From NCBI GenBank assembly GCA_963578625.1, contig CAUZEO010000001.1:16509-80508 (forward strand): a DNA stretch of 64,000 nucleotides. Direction: 5' to 3'. Shown here in pieces: positions 16,984-25,384 of the stretch. The notes beneath the pieces were generated by a model. It made no database searches, was not told the origin of the DNA, and saw only the letters and a program-made list of their open reading frames with translations. Every line of letters starts with the position of its first letter. Positions within the stretch are counted from its first letter, which is position 1. The position numbers and the translations under genes were made by a program. Source of the stretch: CAUZEO01 sp963578625 (GTDB lineage Bacteria > Verrucomicrobiota > Kiritimatiellia > SLOV01).

Positions 16984-17114
16984 GTAGCTTGGTCCTCCAA
17001 GCCCGAGCCGGGGCAAGCGATGGTCATGATGTGGCGAATGCCTTGAGGCTTGCTCCAGCATTCGCTTTCCATGATCTCCTCCTGCCCGGGGTCGGGCTTG
17101 GAAACCCAACCTAC
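16984..17114. repeat. 131-bp palindromic element, copy 1
   Basis: Two arms of about 60 bp are imperfect reverse complements: GTAGCTTGG...TCCAAGCCCGAGCC on the left and GGTCGGGCTTGGAAACCC...CTAC on the right. The inner stem is GCGAATGC/GCATTCGC. A second copy with the same plan but a different inner stem lies at 40769-40896. It is MITE-like or a structured extragenic repeat. Confidence 0.65.
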
Positions 17115-17202
17115 TTTTCGCGAATGGGATAGCTTCTAGTATTGAAGCCACTTCATCGGGCCGTCGTCGCAAAGAACGCTTGAATTACTCGCAATAAACA
17201 AA

Positions 17203-17231
17203 ACGGGGCAGGTCCTGGAGGACCCGCCCCG
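17203..17231 (-). terminator. Rho-independent terminator of LamG gene 2
   Basis: A GC-rich hairpin (about 12-bp stem, one mismatch, loop TGGA) followed on the minus strand by GTTTTGTTT. It lies about 50 bp after the stop of the LamG gene at 17280. It is clearly homologous to the terminator at 15520-15552, so gene and terminator were duplicated together. Confidence 0.8.
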
Positions 17232-17279
17232 CTCGAAGTTGCATTCCTTGTTCGTTAGCTATCGGCGGCGAATCGCCAA

Positions 17280-18365
17280 CTACTCCTCCAGAATCTGATA
17301 CTGCGCCGTGTTGTCGAACCCGTTCGGATCGTAGAGACGCTGGGTCCCGCCATCGCCGACGATGCTGGCCCCGGCATCCAGGAACACGACGCTGGTGCTG
17401 TTGGAAACTTGCAGCACGTAATCTCTGCCGACCTCGCTATCGAACTGTAAAAACGTCGTGGGGCCCACCGTGACGGTTTCGAACCCGGGCCCCGGCAGGG
17501 GGATCGAGGCCATTTCAGCCTGCACGGCGGCATTATCCAGAAGCTCGTCGAAGATCTTCAGTTCATCAATCGCGCCGAGAAATCCGCGGCCGGTGCCTGT
17601 GTGGCTGTCATGCCCGCCGAGCACAAAGGGTCCCCCCTGGTCGTTCAATCCGCTCCAGGAATCGGCACTGTTGCCCACTAAGTCACCGTCGACCCACAGC
17701 CGTACCGAATTCGATGCCGAATTCCAGCCGACCACAAAATGCACCCATGTTCCTACAGGCAGCGGAGAAGGCGCTGCTATGTTCGGGCCACCATTCAATT
17801 CGATGCGACCGTGGTATGCTGCATTCGGCTGATTGTGAAGGAGATACGAGAACGGATCCGAACCATGAACTACGAGCCAGTTGGAGTTATCCGGGTTGTT
17901 GATGGCTCCGGCTTCACCGTATGCACTACCGTCACCGTCGGGACCCGGGTCCTGCCGCATCCAGAACATGATGGTGCCGGTGCTGGTCAACGCGAAGGAT
18001 GCATCGCTACCGAACCGGACCACGTCGTTCTTCGGACCCTGAGGCTCCCGGTCAAGCCGGGTCGGATGAACCTGTGGGTCATCGAGGATGCCGTCGCCCC
18101 GCACGCCGTTGAACTGCAGGGCGGTTCCGCCCCCGATCAGCGGCGAGTCCACCCAGTCGTTGGTCGGGTTCTTCCCTGCGCCGAACGTGCCGTGCTGCGG
18201 ATTAGTGATCACCTGGTCGAACACGTTCGTTCCGGCCCCTTCGTCGAAGTTGTAGTAGTGAATCATGGCCGCCTGAGAGCCGGCCGCGCACAGGAAGCAC
18301 GCCGCAGCCGCGGCGGCAATCACTGTGGCTGTCCATCTGTTCGTTTTCATCTGAATTTTCTTCAT
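17280..18365 (-). CDS. LamG-domain secreted protein lacking PEP-CTERM
   Basis: 361 residues. The signal peptide runs to about residue 33 (ATVIAAAAAACFLCAAGSQA). The LamG domain shares motifs with its neighbours (HYYNFDEGAGTNVFDQV, FNGVRGDGILDDP, GAINNPDNSNW, GFLGAIDELKIFDELL). After it comes a 65-residue beta-rich extension (VTVGPTTFLQFDSEVG...RLYDPNG) in place of the PEP-CTERM tail. In frame right after its stop codon the DNA still reads LAIRRR and a stop, the end of a PEP-CTERM tail. It lies 22 bp after the LamG gene at 18388, so the two are probably one transcript. It has GGAG before the ATG. Confidence 0.82.
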   Translation of the reverse strand: MKKIQMKTNRWTATVIAAAAAACFLCAAGSQAAMIHYYNFDEGAGTNVFDQVITNPQHGTFGAGKNPTNDWVDSPLIGGGTALQFNGVRGDGILDDPQVHPTRLDREPQGPKNDVVRFGSDASFALTSTGTIMFWMRQDPGPDGDGSAYGEAGAINNPDNSNWLVVHGSDPFSYLLHNQPNAAYHGRIELNGGPNIAAPSPLPVGTWVHFVVGWNSASNSVRLWVDGDLVGNSADSWSGLNDQGGPFVLGGHDSHTGTGRGFLGAIDELKIFDELLDNAAVQAEMASIPLPGPGFETVTVGPTTFLQFDSEVGRDYVLQVSNSTSVVFLDAGASIVGDGGTQRLYDPNGFDNTAQYQILEE

Positions 18366-18387
18366 GGTTTCTCCACGTGATTTTGAA

Positions 18388-19488
18388 TCAGTCCAAAATT
18401 TCGAATTGGTAGCTGCCGTTGGGGTCCCCGTCGGGGTCGTAGAAGTTGACGGGATCGCCTGTCCCCTTCACAAGAGGTCCTACTGGGATAAAGTTCCCCG
18501 CCACCAGGTCGGTGGCTCGCTTCAGCTGGTAGTTTTTGTTGGCCTTGGTGCTCAGGCTCATGATGACGGCACCGGTCACCGGATCGGGGACCCAGGGAAT
18601 CGTCCCCTCGGGCGCGGCCGGCACGATCGCCATTTCGGCCTGAACTTCCTGCGCGGTCAGGGCGGTATCGAAGATCTTGAGTTCATCAACGCCGCCAAGG
18701 CAACCACGTCCCGAACCCGTCTGGCCCGGCTGCCCGCCGACATACAAAGAGCCGGTCGCAGTGAGTAGACCGTTGAAACCGTCGTTTACGGCGACTTCCA
18801 CGCCGTCGACGTAGAGGAAGGATTCCCCGTCGCCGTAATACCCGCCGGTTTTCGTCCAGGTCGTGGCGATGTGGACCCATTCCCCAGTCGGCAGCGGACT
18901 CGGTGACCTCAAATCGATCTCACCCATTTTTCCCTCGAACCGAAGACCCAGTCCTTGCGAAGGCTGATGGTGGAAAACGTATGGATCTATGCCGACGGGT
19001 CCCTTGTAAATAATCCAGTTCGCATTGTCCGGGTTGTTGATGGCGCCGTCGCCACCGTACGGGCTGCTGCCGTCGCCGTCGGGACCCGGATCCTGGCGGT
19101 ACCACATCATGATTGTTCCCTCGTTCGTAAGATCGAAGGAGGCGTCCGGCCCGAATTGCACGTAAGCATTCTGCGGGCCCAGCGGCACCCGGTCACGCCG
19201 GGTTATATGAACGGGTGGGCTGTCTTTGATGCCGTCGCCCCGCACGCCAGGGAACTGAAGCGCGTTCCCCCCGTTCACCAGAGGGGAGGAGATCCAGGCG
19301 CTGGCTGGATCCAGTTGGGCTCCGAATGTCCCGTCCTGAGAATTGGTCTTTACCTCGTCCTTGGTCTGAGTACCGCCCCCCTCGTCGAACCGGTAGTAAT
19401 GAACCAATGCTGCCGGACCGCTGACCGCGGCCACCAGCATCCACAGCCCCGCAACCGGAACCATGTAGCGCGTTGCTTTACTTCTCAT
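18388..19488 (-). CDS. LamG-domain secreted protein
   Basis: 366 residues from ATG 19488, preceded by AAAGGAGACC; a longer frame to 19572 has a poor N-terminus. The signal peptide is MRSKATRYMVPVAGLWMLVAAVSGPA. The LamG domain follows (HYYRFDEGGGTQTKDEV, PGVRGDGIKDSPPVH, GAINNPDNANW, GCLGGVDELKIFDTAL). The C-terminal 65 residues (SLSTKANKNYQLKRATDLV...FYDPDGDPNGSYQFEILD) form a beta-rich domain of the kind seen at the end of many Verrucomicrobia-type secreted proteins. It resembles the end of the arylsulfotransferase at 13813. It is first gene of a two-gene unit with 17280-18365. Confidence 0.82.
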   Translation of the reverse strand: MRSKATRYMVPVAGLWMLVAAVSGPAALVHYYRFDEGGGTQTKDEVKTNSQDGTFGAQLDPASAWISSPLVNGGNALQFPGVRGDGIKDSPPVHITRRDRVPLGPQNAYVQFGPDASFDLTNEGTIMMWYRQDPGPDGDGSSPYGGDGAINNPDNANWIIYKGPVGIDPYVFHHQPSQGLGLRFEGKMGEIDLRSPSPLPTGEWVHIATTWTKTGGYYGDGESFLYVDGVEVAVNDGFNGLLTATGSLYVGGQPGQTGSGRGCLGGVDELKIFDTALTAQEVQAEMAIVPAAPEGTIPWVPDPVTGAVIMSLSTKANKNYQLKRATDLVAGNFIPVGPLVKGTGDPVNFYDPDGDPNGSYQFEILD

Positions 19489-19700
19489 CCTGGTCTCCTT
19501 TCGCTGGATAAAACGACCGGATGAACAATCCGTACATCCGGCGATTGAATGCGACTTCGTCGGCCTCTCCATGGGCCAGAGGGCCCGACCTCGCGCAATC
19601 TAGGAAAGATACCTCCCCCGCAAACGGGCTGGCAACAAAAAAATCATTGAATATCGGCATAACTACGTTTAGCATTCCATTGCTTAACGGAGCGGTGATC

Positions 19701-19719
19701 CGACCCGAAAATCGGGTCG
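19701..19719. promoter_or_regulatory. Perfect hairpin upstream of the pseudopilin pair
   Basis: CGACCCGAAAATCGGGTCG: a 7-bp perfect stem with a 5-base loop, about 50 bp before the first pseudopilin start. There is no T-run on either side, so an operator or a 5' UTR structure is more likely than a terminator. Confidence 0.35.
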
Positions 19720-19770
19720 CTTCCGTCGATGATACATCACGGATGCGTGACTACGGCAGGAGATCCGGAA

Positions 19771-20628
19771 ATGCGTTTTTGCAAGAAAGTAAAGCAAAAC
19801 ATGGAAAGTTCCTCACGTAACTCAGCCCGAAGGTTCATTGAGTCGCTGGCTTGCCGGCCGAAGTCTTCTGTGCCCGCGACTGCGTCGGTGGGGTGGAGGC
19901 AAGCCCGGTCAGGATTCACGCTCATCGAACTGTTGGTGGTCATCGCTATCATCGCGGTGTTGTCGGCGATTCTGCTCCCGGCCCTCCGGGAAGCGCGACT
20001 GCGTGCCTATACCGCATCCTGCCTGCCGAATATTCGAGGCGGGCACCTGGTCCAGACCCAGTACGCGCTCGATAACGGAGGCGAATATGCGGAGGCGCCT
20101 GAGCATTTGCCGGATTACTACCGGGAGGGAGGCCCATACCAGGGGAGCCGCCGGCAGAAGTTCGAGGATTATGTTTCGAATTACAAGATCCTCTCCTGCC
20201 CCTATCACAACTATACGATGCGGAGATTTCGGGCCGATCGGCATTGGCGCCGGGAGTGGGCCACCAGCGGCCCCGCCGACACCTACAATTTCTGCCACAT
20301 GAACTACATGTGGATGGGCAACTACGTGAAGGGAATCTCTGCCTACTATAACGGGGAGCTCCCGTGGCCGAAGTCCATGGATGAAAGCACTCCGGACCGC
20401 GTGCTGGTCACCCACCGGATCAACCTCATCAAGGGATACGGAGCCCAATTCGAAAGCCACAACAATGCATTGGAAGTGCTGGGCGTCCGGCGGATCCAGC
20501 AGCCGGAAAAGGAGCTGGCCGGTTTGAAGGAGAACCCCGTTGGATATGCCGATGGTCATGCCCTCGTCATCCCGGCCGAAGACATCGTGCGGCGCGTAAA
20601 AACTGGGTCGGGAACTCTGTTTTATTGA
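19771..20628 (+). CDS. Pseudopilin-like protein (prepilin N-terminal methylation motif), copy 1
   Basis: 285 residues from ATG 19771 (AGGAGATCCGGAA in front). After a charged leader of about 45 residues comes the type IV prepilin motif GFTLIELLVVIAIIAVLSA, to be cleaved after Gly with the Glu at +5. The soluble domain is Cys-containing (SCLPNIRGGH, ILSCPYHNY) and ends with NPVGYADGHALV, matching the ADGH-type end motif of DUF1559-like proteins common in PVC bacteria. These proteins occur in large families and probably form surface or periplasmic fibres, or use the type II secretion route. A near-identical gene follows 9 bp later. Confidence 0.85.
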   Translation: MRFCKKVKQNMESSSRNSARRFIESLACRPKSSVPATASVGWRQARSGFTLIELLVVIAIIAVLSAILLPALREARLRAYTASCLPNIRGGHLVQTQYALDNGGEYAEAPEHLPDYYREGGPYQGSRRQKFEDYVSNYKILSCPYHNYTMRRFRADRHWRREWATSGPADTYNFCHMNYMWMGNYVKGISAYYNGELPWPKSMDESTPDRVLVTHRINLIKGYGAQFESHNNALEVLGVRRIQQPEKELAGLKENPVGYADGHALVIPAEDIVRRVKTGSGTLFY

Positions 20629-20637
20629 GGTTGTGGA

Positions 20638-21408
20638 ATGGACGACGAGGCACGAGACTATGACAGTCTTGAAATCCGAGATTCGAAATCAGCCTTCACG
20701 TTGATTGAGCTTCTGGTGGTCATCGCTATCATCGCGGTGCTGTCGGCGATTCTGCTCCCGGCCCTCAGGGAAGCGCGACTGCGTGCCTACACCGCATCCT
20801 GCCTGCCGAATATTCGGGGCGGGCACCTGGTCCAGACCCAGTACGCGCTCGATAACGGAGGCGAATATGCAGAGGCGCCTGAGCATTTACCGGATTATTT
20901 CCGGGAGGGAGGCTCATACCAGGGGAGCCGCCGGCAGAAGTTCGAGGATTATGTTTCGAATTACAAGATCCTCTCCTGCCCCTATCACAACTATTCGATG
21001 CGAAAATTTCGGGCCGATCGGCATTGGCGCCGGGAGTGGACCACCAGCGGCCCCGCCAACACCTACAATTTCTGCCACATGAACTACATGTGGATGGGCA
21101 ACTACACGGCGGGAATCTCTGCCTACTATAACGGGGAGCTCCCGTGGCCGAAGTCCATGGATGAAAGCACTCCGGACCGCGTGCTGGTCACCCACCGGAT
21201 CAACCTCATCAAGGGATACGGAGCCCAACTGCTCAGCCACAACAATGCGCTCGACGTGCTGGGCATCCGGCGTCTCCAGCAGCCGGAAATGGAACTGGGC
21301 GGGTTGAAAGAAAACCCGGTCGGATATGCTGATGGCCACGCACTGGTCATTCAGGCCGAAGACATCGTACGGCGTGTGAACAGCGGCAGGGGAGTCCTGT
21401 TTTACTGA
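20638..21408 (+). CDS. Pseudopilin-like protein, copy 2 (tandem duplicate)
   Basis: 256 residues. The leader is shorter and unrelated (MDDEARDYDSLEIRDSKSA), and the Gly before the methylation motif is replaced: it reads KSAFTLIELLVV, so the canonical peptidase site G|F is A|F here. From FTLIELL onward it differs from copy 1 at only about 20 of 235 positions by eye, and the DNA is equally close, so the duplication is recent. Differences cluster in the last 60 residues. It is preceded by GAGGTTGTGGA and co-transcribed with copy 1. Confidence 0.85.
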   Translation: MDDEARDYDSLEIRDSKSAFTLIELLVVIAIIAVLSAILLPALREARLRAYTASCLPNIRGGHLVQTQYALDNGGEYAEAPEHLPDYFREGGSYQGSRRQKFEDYVSNYKILSCPYHNYSMRKFRADRHWRREWTTSGPANTYNFCHMNYMWMGNYTAGISAYYNGELPWPKSMDESTPDRVLVTHRINLIKGYGAQLLSHNNALDVLGIRRLQQPEMELGGLKENPVGYADGHALVIQAEDIVRRVNSGRGVLFY

Positions 21409-21601
21409 GGTAGTGGATTCCGGGTTCAGCTGGGGTTGAGCGCTCCCCCCTTAGCCTGCCGTGACAATCGGGCTCCAGCTATCGGCGAAAATCCTCTGCG
21501 TTGCGGGGGGGCGGGGCACTGTTCAATGCCTACTGAGAGGCGTCCTCAAGGCTCCGAAGAGTCTTGGTAGGGGCGTTCTGTCTATTTTGAACCGGGGAAC
21601 A

Positions 21602-21825
21602 TACCGGGACGCGATAGAAACGCTGCTGACATGTGACGGGTTTCCTGAACCCTTTCTTCGCGGATCGAAAGCCGCCGACAACCGTTGGGCATCCGTTTAT
21701 CACCAGGAGATTCTCCGAGCCGATGTCCGGGATGCATTTGCCGTGAGGGATCTGGACTCTCTGACGCTGCTTTACGACCTGCTTGTGCCGCGGGTCGGGT
21801 CCCCGCTGTCCGTGACTCAACTCCC
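21602..21825 (+). pseudogene. Fragment of a DUF4143-type AAA ATPase
   Basis: About 75 codons encode LLTCDGFPEPFLRGSKAADN, a YHQEILRADVRDAFAVRDLD stretch and VPRVGSPLSVTQL, the hinge region typical of AAA_14/DUF4143 ATPases (GGFPEPFL ... DIRDL ... VGSPLS). The ATPase core before it and most of DUF4143 after it are absent. Flanking bases, 21409-21601 and 21826-21994, show no gene. It is a relic of an ATPase of the kind often linked to toxin or mobile loci. Confidence 0.65.
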
Positions 21826-21994
21826 AATCCTACTCGTAACCGCAAATCGATTCGAGGTTCGGTTACAGTGCGATCAGGAGGTGCCTGTGAGGAGTCTTGG
21901 GGTTCCGGTTGTCGTCCGCCACACGGGTCACACACCCGTGCTGCGAAAAAACCGCCCCGTCCTTCCTCCTTGATTCCACCTGCACAATGATGCG

Positions 21995-22813
21995 ATGGAT
22001 ACTCTCGTGAGTACAACCGCCCATCTTCCGCTTAAAGTCCAATACTTCTGCGACGCCACTCCGCCGGGCATCGCCTGCCGCGAGGAAAACTTCGAACGCC
22101 GGGAACTTCAATTCGAACTGCCCGTAGCACAGACCGCCCTCGTCCTCGTCGACCTCTGGAACGTCCACCACATCGACAGCTGGGTGGAGCGGGAGACGGC
22201 CGTGCTCAAGGAGAAGATCCTTCCCGTCATCGAAGCTGCGAGAGAGGCCGGGCTGACCCTCGTGCAGGCGCCAAGCCCGGAAGTGATCCGGAACCAGGAG
22301 AAACTGCAGAAACGGGTCTACGGCGGGTGGTCTGATCCAAACATGAAGCAGGCCCCAGCCGACTGGCCGCCGACGGAGTTCAAGGAGCGCAGCGGGGGCT
22401 ATCACGCCTTTCGACATCCGCGCCAGCAACCGCCGGGCGTCCAGCGGTTTTGGGACAAGCTGGAAGGACAGATGGACATCAGTCCGCTCGTCGAGATCGC
22501 GGACTCCGATTATCTAGTGGCCACCGGCGACCAATTGCACACGCTGCTTCGGGAACAGGAGGTTCTTCACATCCTTTACGCAGGTTTTGCCACCAACTGG
22601 TGCATTCTGGGACGCGACTACGGCGTGGCCCCGATGTATGGGCGTGGATACAACGTGATCCTGCTGCGCGACGCCACCGAGGGAGTGGAGTTTCCGGACA
22701 CCCTTGAGCAAGGTTGGGCCACCGAATTGGCGGTGCGGGAGGTGGAGCAGAAATACGGGTATACCGCGACAAGTGCAGACCTGATTGCCGCGTGCGGGAA
22801 AGCCCGCCCTTGA
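21995..22813 (+). CDS. Isochorismatase-family cysteine hydrolase
   Basis: 272-residue cytoplasmic cysteine hydrolase. The catalytic Asp is in TALVLVDLWNVHH and the nucleophile Cys in GFATNWCILGRDYG, which fits the family. Members hydrolyse ureido, amide or vinyl-ether bonds. It has an N-terminal extension of about 45 residues and an inserted segment between residues 100 and 150 (GGWSDPNMKQAPADWPP) not usual in the core fold. It is followed by a 294-bp gap with a hairpin. It may process nitrogen-containing products with the nitrilase-family enzyme at 1809 (inference). Confidence 0.85.
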   Translation: MDTLVSTTAHLPLKVQYFCDATPPGIACREENFERRELQFELPVAQTALVLVDLWNVHHIDSWVERETAVLKEKILPVIEAAREAGLTLVQAPSPEVIRNQEKLQKRVYGGWSDPNMKQAPADWPPTEFKERSGGYHAFRHPRQQPPGVQRFWDKLEGQMDISPLVEIADSDYLVATGDQLHTLLREQEVLHILYAGFATNWCILGRDYGVAPMYGRGYNVILLRDATEGVEFPDTLEQGWATELAVREVEQKYGYTATSADLIAACGKARP

Positions 22814-22897
22814 CCCGGCCGCTCCGGTAGTTGATTGGAAACCAAGCCCCGTCCGGTCCCAGCAATCAGTCTGGATTGTTAAAACACCGTCTAAACC

Positions 22898-22918
22898 CCA
22901 CCGGGTTTATCCCGGTGG
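22898..22918. other. Perfect hairpin after the isochorismatase-family gene
   Basis: CCACCGGG-TTTAT-CCCGGTGG: an 8-bp stem with a 5-base loop, 85 bp downstream of the stop. It lacks a good T-run, so termination is only possible. The rest of 22814-23107 shows no gene. Confidence 0.4.
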
Positions 22919-23107
22919 AGACGTGATCCTGTGCTACAATTCGGTGAATACCAAACACGAGCCCGAAAAGGAGCAATGAATGAGTCTGGCTCTATTCTCG
23001 CTCCAACCGTGCATTATTGTTTCGTCCTTGGTTTCATCAGTGCAAGATCTAGTCCATGAGGGAACCCGCCGTCGCATTGGACTAGTACGAAATACAATTA
23101 TTCCGCA

Positions 23108-25366
23108 ATGAACCACAAAACATCAGCGTCCCTGCCCAGGATACGCATCGCTCCGATCCACAACCGTCCCGTTGTCCCTGAAGAAAACCCACGGTTCGAG
23201 ACGCTGGATCCAAAGCCGGTGGCCCGGCGGGACCTGCCCAAGGACTTCCAGGAGAGTGTGCAGATGGGGTGGAACGACTACCTCATCTACAACATGATGT
23301 TCGACTACGACTTTGCCACTGCGATTCGTCCGTTTAGCGCGTGCATGTGGTTCAACGAGCCGGAGGACGGCGAAGTTCCCGGCTGGCGGGATGTCGCGAG
23401 AAAGTATGCGGAAAAGGGACTGATCCTGGAGAGCATCTGGGGGATTCGCCACGGCATGCCCTTCCGGTCCGGCAGCGGGGAAATGACCGTGCCGGAAGAG
23501 GTTCACCAGTTCCTGCTCGAGACGTTCGGGCCCCGGTTCTGGGGGTGGGAGAACGGTGAACAGGACCAGGAATACTGTGCGCACTATGTCTTCGGGTCGT
23601 ATGGATGGACGCCACAGCCGTCCGAGCGAAGTCGCAAAGAGGCCTACGAGGATTTCGTGCGCTTTTCCAAGGGAACCCTCGACCGGATGTTCCACGATTA
23701 CTCCGTCTCCATCGGTGCCCAGGGGTTTTGCCACTATTACGGTGAAATGGGCCTCCGGATGATCGGCCTCGAGCTCAGCACGGGACTTCCCAGTTCGATC
23801 CTGCGCTGCGCCTTTCTGCGAGGCGCGTCGAAGCAGTACGATTTGCTCACCCACAACCAGATCTCGATCTTTCTCCGCAGCCCCGAGCAGAAACCGTTTT
23901 TTTCATCGTCCAGGGTCTTTCCCAGCGAAGGCCGTGGGCTGCGGGTCGAGTGGCAATATGCGCACCCGGACGGCGGCACGCCGTCTCACCTGTTCAAGCG
24001 GCTGTGGTTTTCCTCCTACATGTACGGCGTCAGCGCGCTGGGCACCGAGGGCGGCCTCTTTTATGACGACGTCGCATCATTGCCCCGTCACTATCAAGGG
24101 ATCGAGGCCGTCGGGGTCCGGCCGCCATCAGAGGCGACGAATGACAAGGATTTCTACCACCCGACGGATGCATCGGGGGACGCGTCGAGGAAATCCCTGA
24201 ACCGGCCCGCGGAACTGGAACATAACCTGACCCCGCTGGGCCGTGACTTTCGCGAGTGGGTATTCACCACCCGGGCGCATCCGGACCGCGGGGTGATGTA
24301 TGCGCCGGTGGCTCTGGTGATGGATTTCCACCACGGATGGTGTCCGCCGGTGCACGTCGGCATGGGCCAAAGCCGGCCGGAGCATGTGTGGGGAAACATT
24401 CCCTACCAGCTTGGGGACTACCACATCGACCAGTTCTTCCACTGGATTTTCCCCGGCTACCTGGAGTTCGCCTATGCGATCAACGGCCGGGGGTGCCTGA
24501 CGCCCACCCCGTTCGGCGACTCGTTCGACGTGCTGCTCACGAATGCCTCGCTGGATGTGTTCAACAAGTACCAGGCCGCGGTGCTGCTCGGAGAAATGCC
24601 CGATGAACCGGACTTCGCGGCGACGTTGGAGGCATTTGTCCGTTCAGGCCGAACCGTGGTCCTGTGTACGCGGCAGATGACCGGCGGCCTTGCAGATCTT
24701 GCGGGCTTGGAAATCAAGGATAGGGATCTGGAAAGCTCGACGTCGACGAGCCTGGTGACCGGAAAGAGTTACAGGGAGACCGCCTATCTCTATGACCTTG
24801 TTGAGGCGAAAGACGCAGACGTGCTCGCGGTAAACGATGCCGGACATCCGCTCGTGTGCGTGACCAGGGTGGGAGAAGGTCTGATTTTCGTCATCACGCC
24901 GGTCTACTGGGCCACCGGCAGGCGACCCGATCATAAGTTGGAATTTATCGAGGGATTGCCTTGGGGCAAACATTTCATGAACGAATATTTTCGTGGCCGG
25001 CAGGCGGCCCCCGTGCACTTTCTGGAGGTGGTGCAGGAGGTCATCGGGCAGGTCTTTGAATCGTATTCGTTGATCGAGTTGACCGGGCGGCCTCTCCAGT
25101 ACATCGTCAACGTGACCAACGAAGCGGATAAACTTCTGGTCACACTCATCAACAACGGCGAAGCTCAATGGGACGGTCGGCTCTCGGTGAAAGGACAACG
25201 GATCAAGCGATGCGTGGAGTGGCTCTCGAGATGCGAGACCTGCATCGAGGACGGTGCACTGTTGGCGGCCGTACCCGCCACCGATGTGCGGATCTATGAA
25301 TTGACTTGCGAGGAGTCGTTCCTCACTCTAGCCCCCCCGGCTGGAACCTTGGCTCCCGCACCATGA
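23108..25366 (+). CDS. 735-residue family protein, copy 2 (752 residues)
   Basis: 752 residues, the same architecture as 4474-6681 but the most diverged of the three. Shared blocks include ARRDLPKDFQESVQMGWNDY, MFDYDFATAIRPFSA, FWGWENGEQDQEYC, MIGLELSTGLPSSILRCAF, GTEGGLFYDDV and RGCLTPTPFGDSFDVLL. The GATase-like segment reads KYQAAVLLGEMPDEPDF...VRSGRTVVLCTRQ. It has a 15-residue proline/alanine-rich C-terminal extension after the usual end (ESFLTLA). There is no signal peptide, in contrast to the secreted hydrolase gene 18 bp downstream, so it probably acts on imported products. An undescribed glycoside-hydrolase-like enzyme is the best guess. Confidence 0.7.
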   Translation: MNHKTSASLPRIRIAPIHNRPVVPEENPRFETLDPKPVARRDLPKDFQESVQMGWNDYLIYNMMFDYDFATAIRPFSACMWFNEPEDGEVPGWRDVARKYAEKGLILESIWGIRHGMPFRSGSGEMTVPEEVHQFLLETFGPRFWGWENGEQDQEYCAHYVFGSYGWTPQPSERSRKEAYEDFVRFSKGTLDRMFHDYSVSIGAQGFCHYYGEMGLRMIGLELSTGLPSSILRCAFLRGASKQYDLLTHNQISIFLRSPEQKPFFSSSRVFPSEGRGLRVEWQYAHPDGGTPSHLFKRLWFSSYMYGVSALGTEGGLFYDDVASLPRHYQGIEAVGVRPPSEATNDKDFYHPTDASGDASRKSLNRPAELEHNLTPLGRDFREWVFTTRAHPDRGVMYAPVALVMDFHHGWCPPVHVGMGQSRPEHVWGNIPYQLGDYHIDQFFHWIFPGYLEFAYAINGRGCLTPTPFGDSFDVLLTNASLDVFNKYQAAVLLGEMPDEPDFAATLEAFVRSGRTVVLCTRQMTGGLADLAGLEIKDRDLESSTSTSLVTGKSYRETAYLYDLVEAKDADVLAVNDAGHPLVCVTRVGEGLIFVITPVYWATGRRPDHKLEFIEGLPWGKHFMNEYFRGRQAAPVHFLEVVQEVIGQVFESYSLIELTGRPLQYIVNVTNEADKLLVTLINNGEAQWDGRLSVKGQRIKRCVEWLSRCETCIEDGALLAAVPATDVRIYELTCEESFLTLAPPAGTLAPAP

Positions 25367-25384
25367 CCAAGGAAAGGATACACG

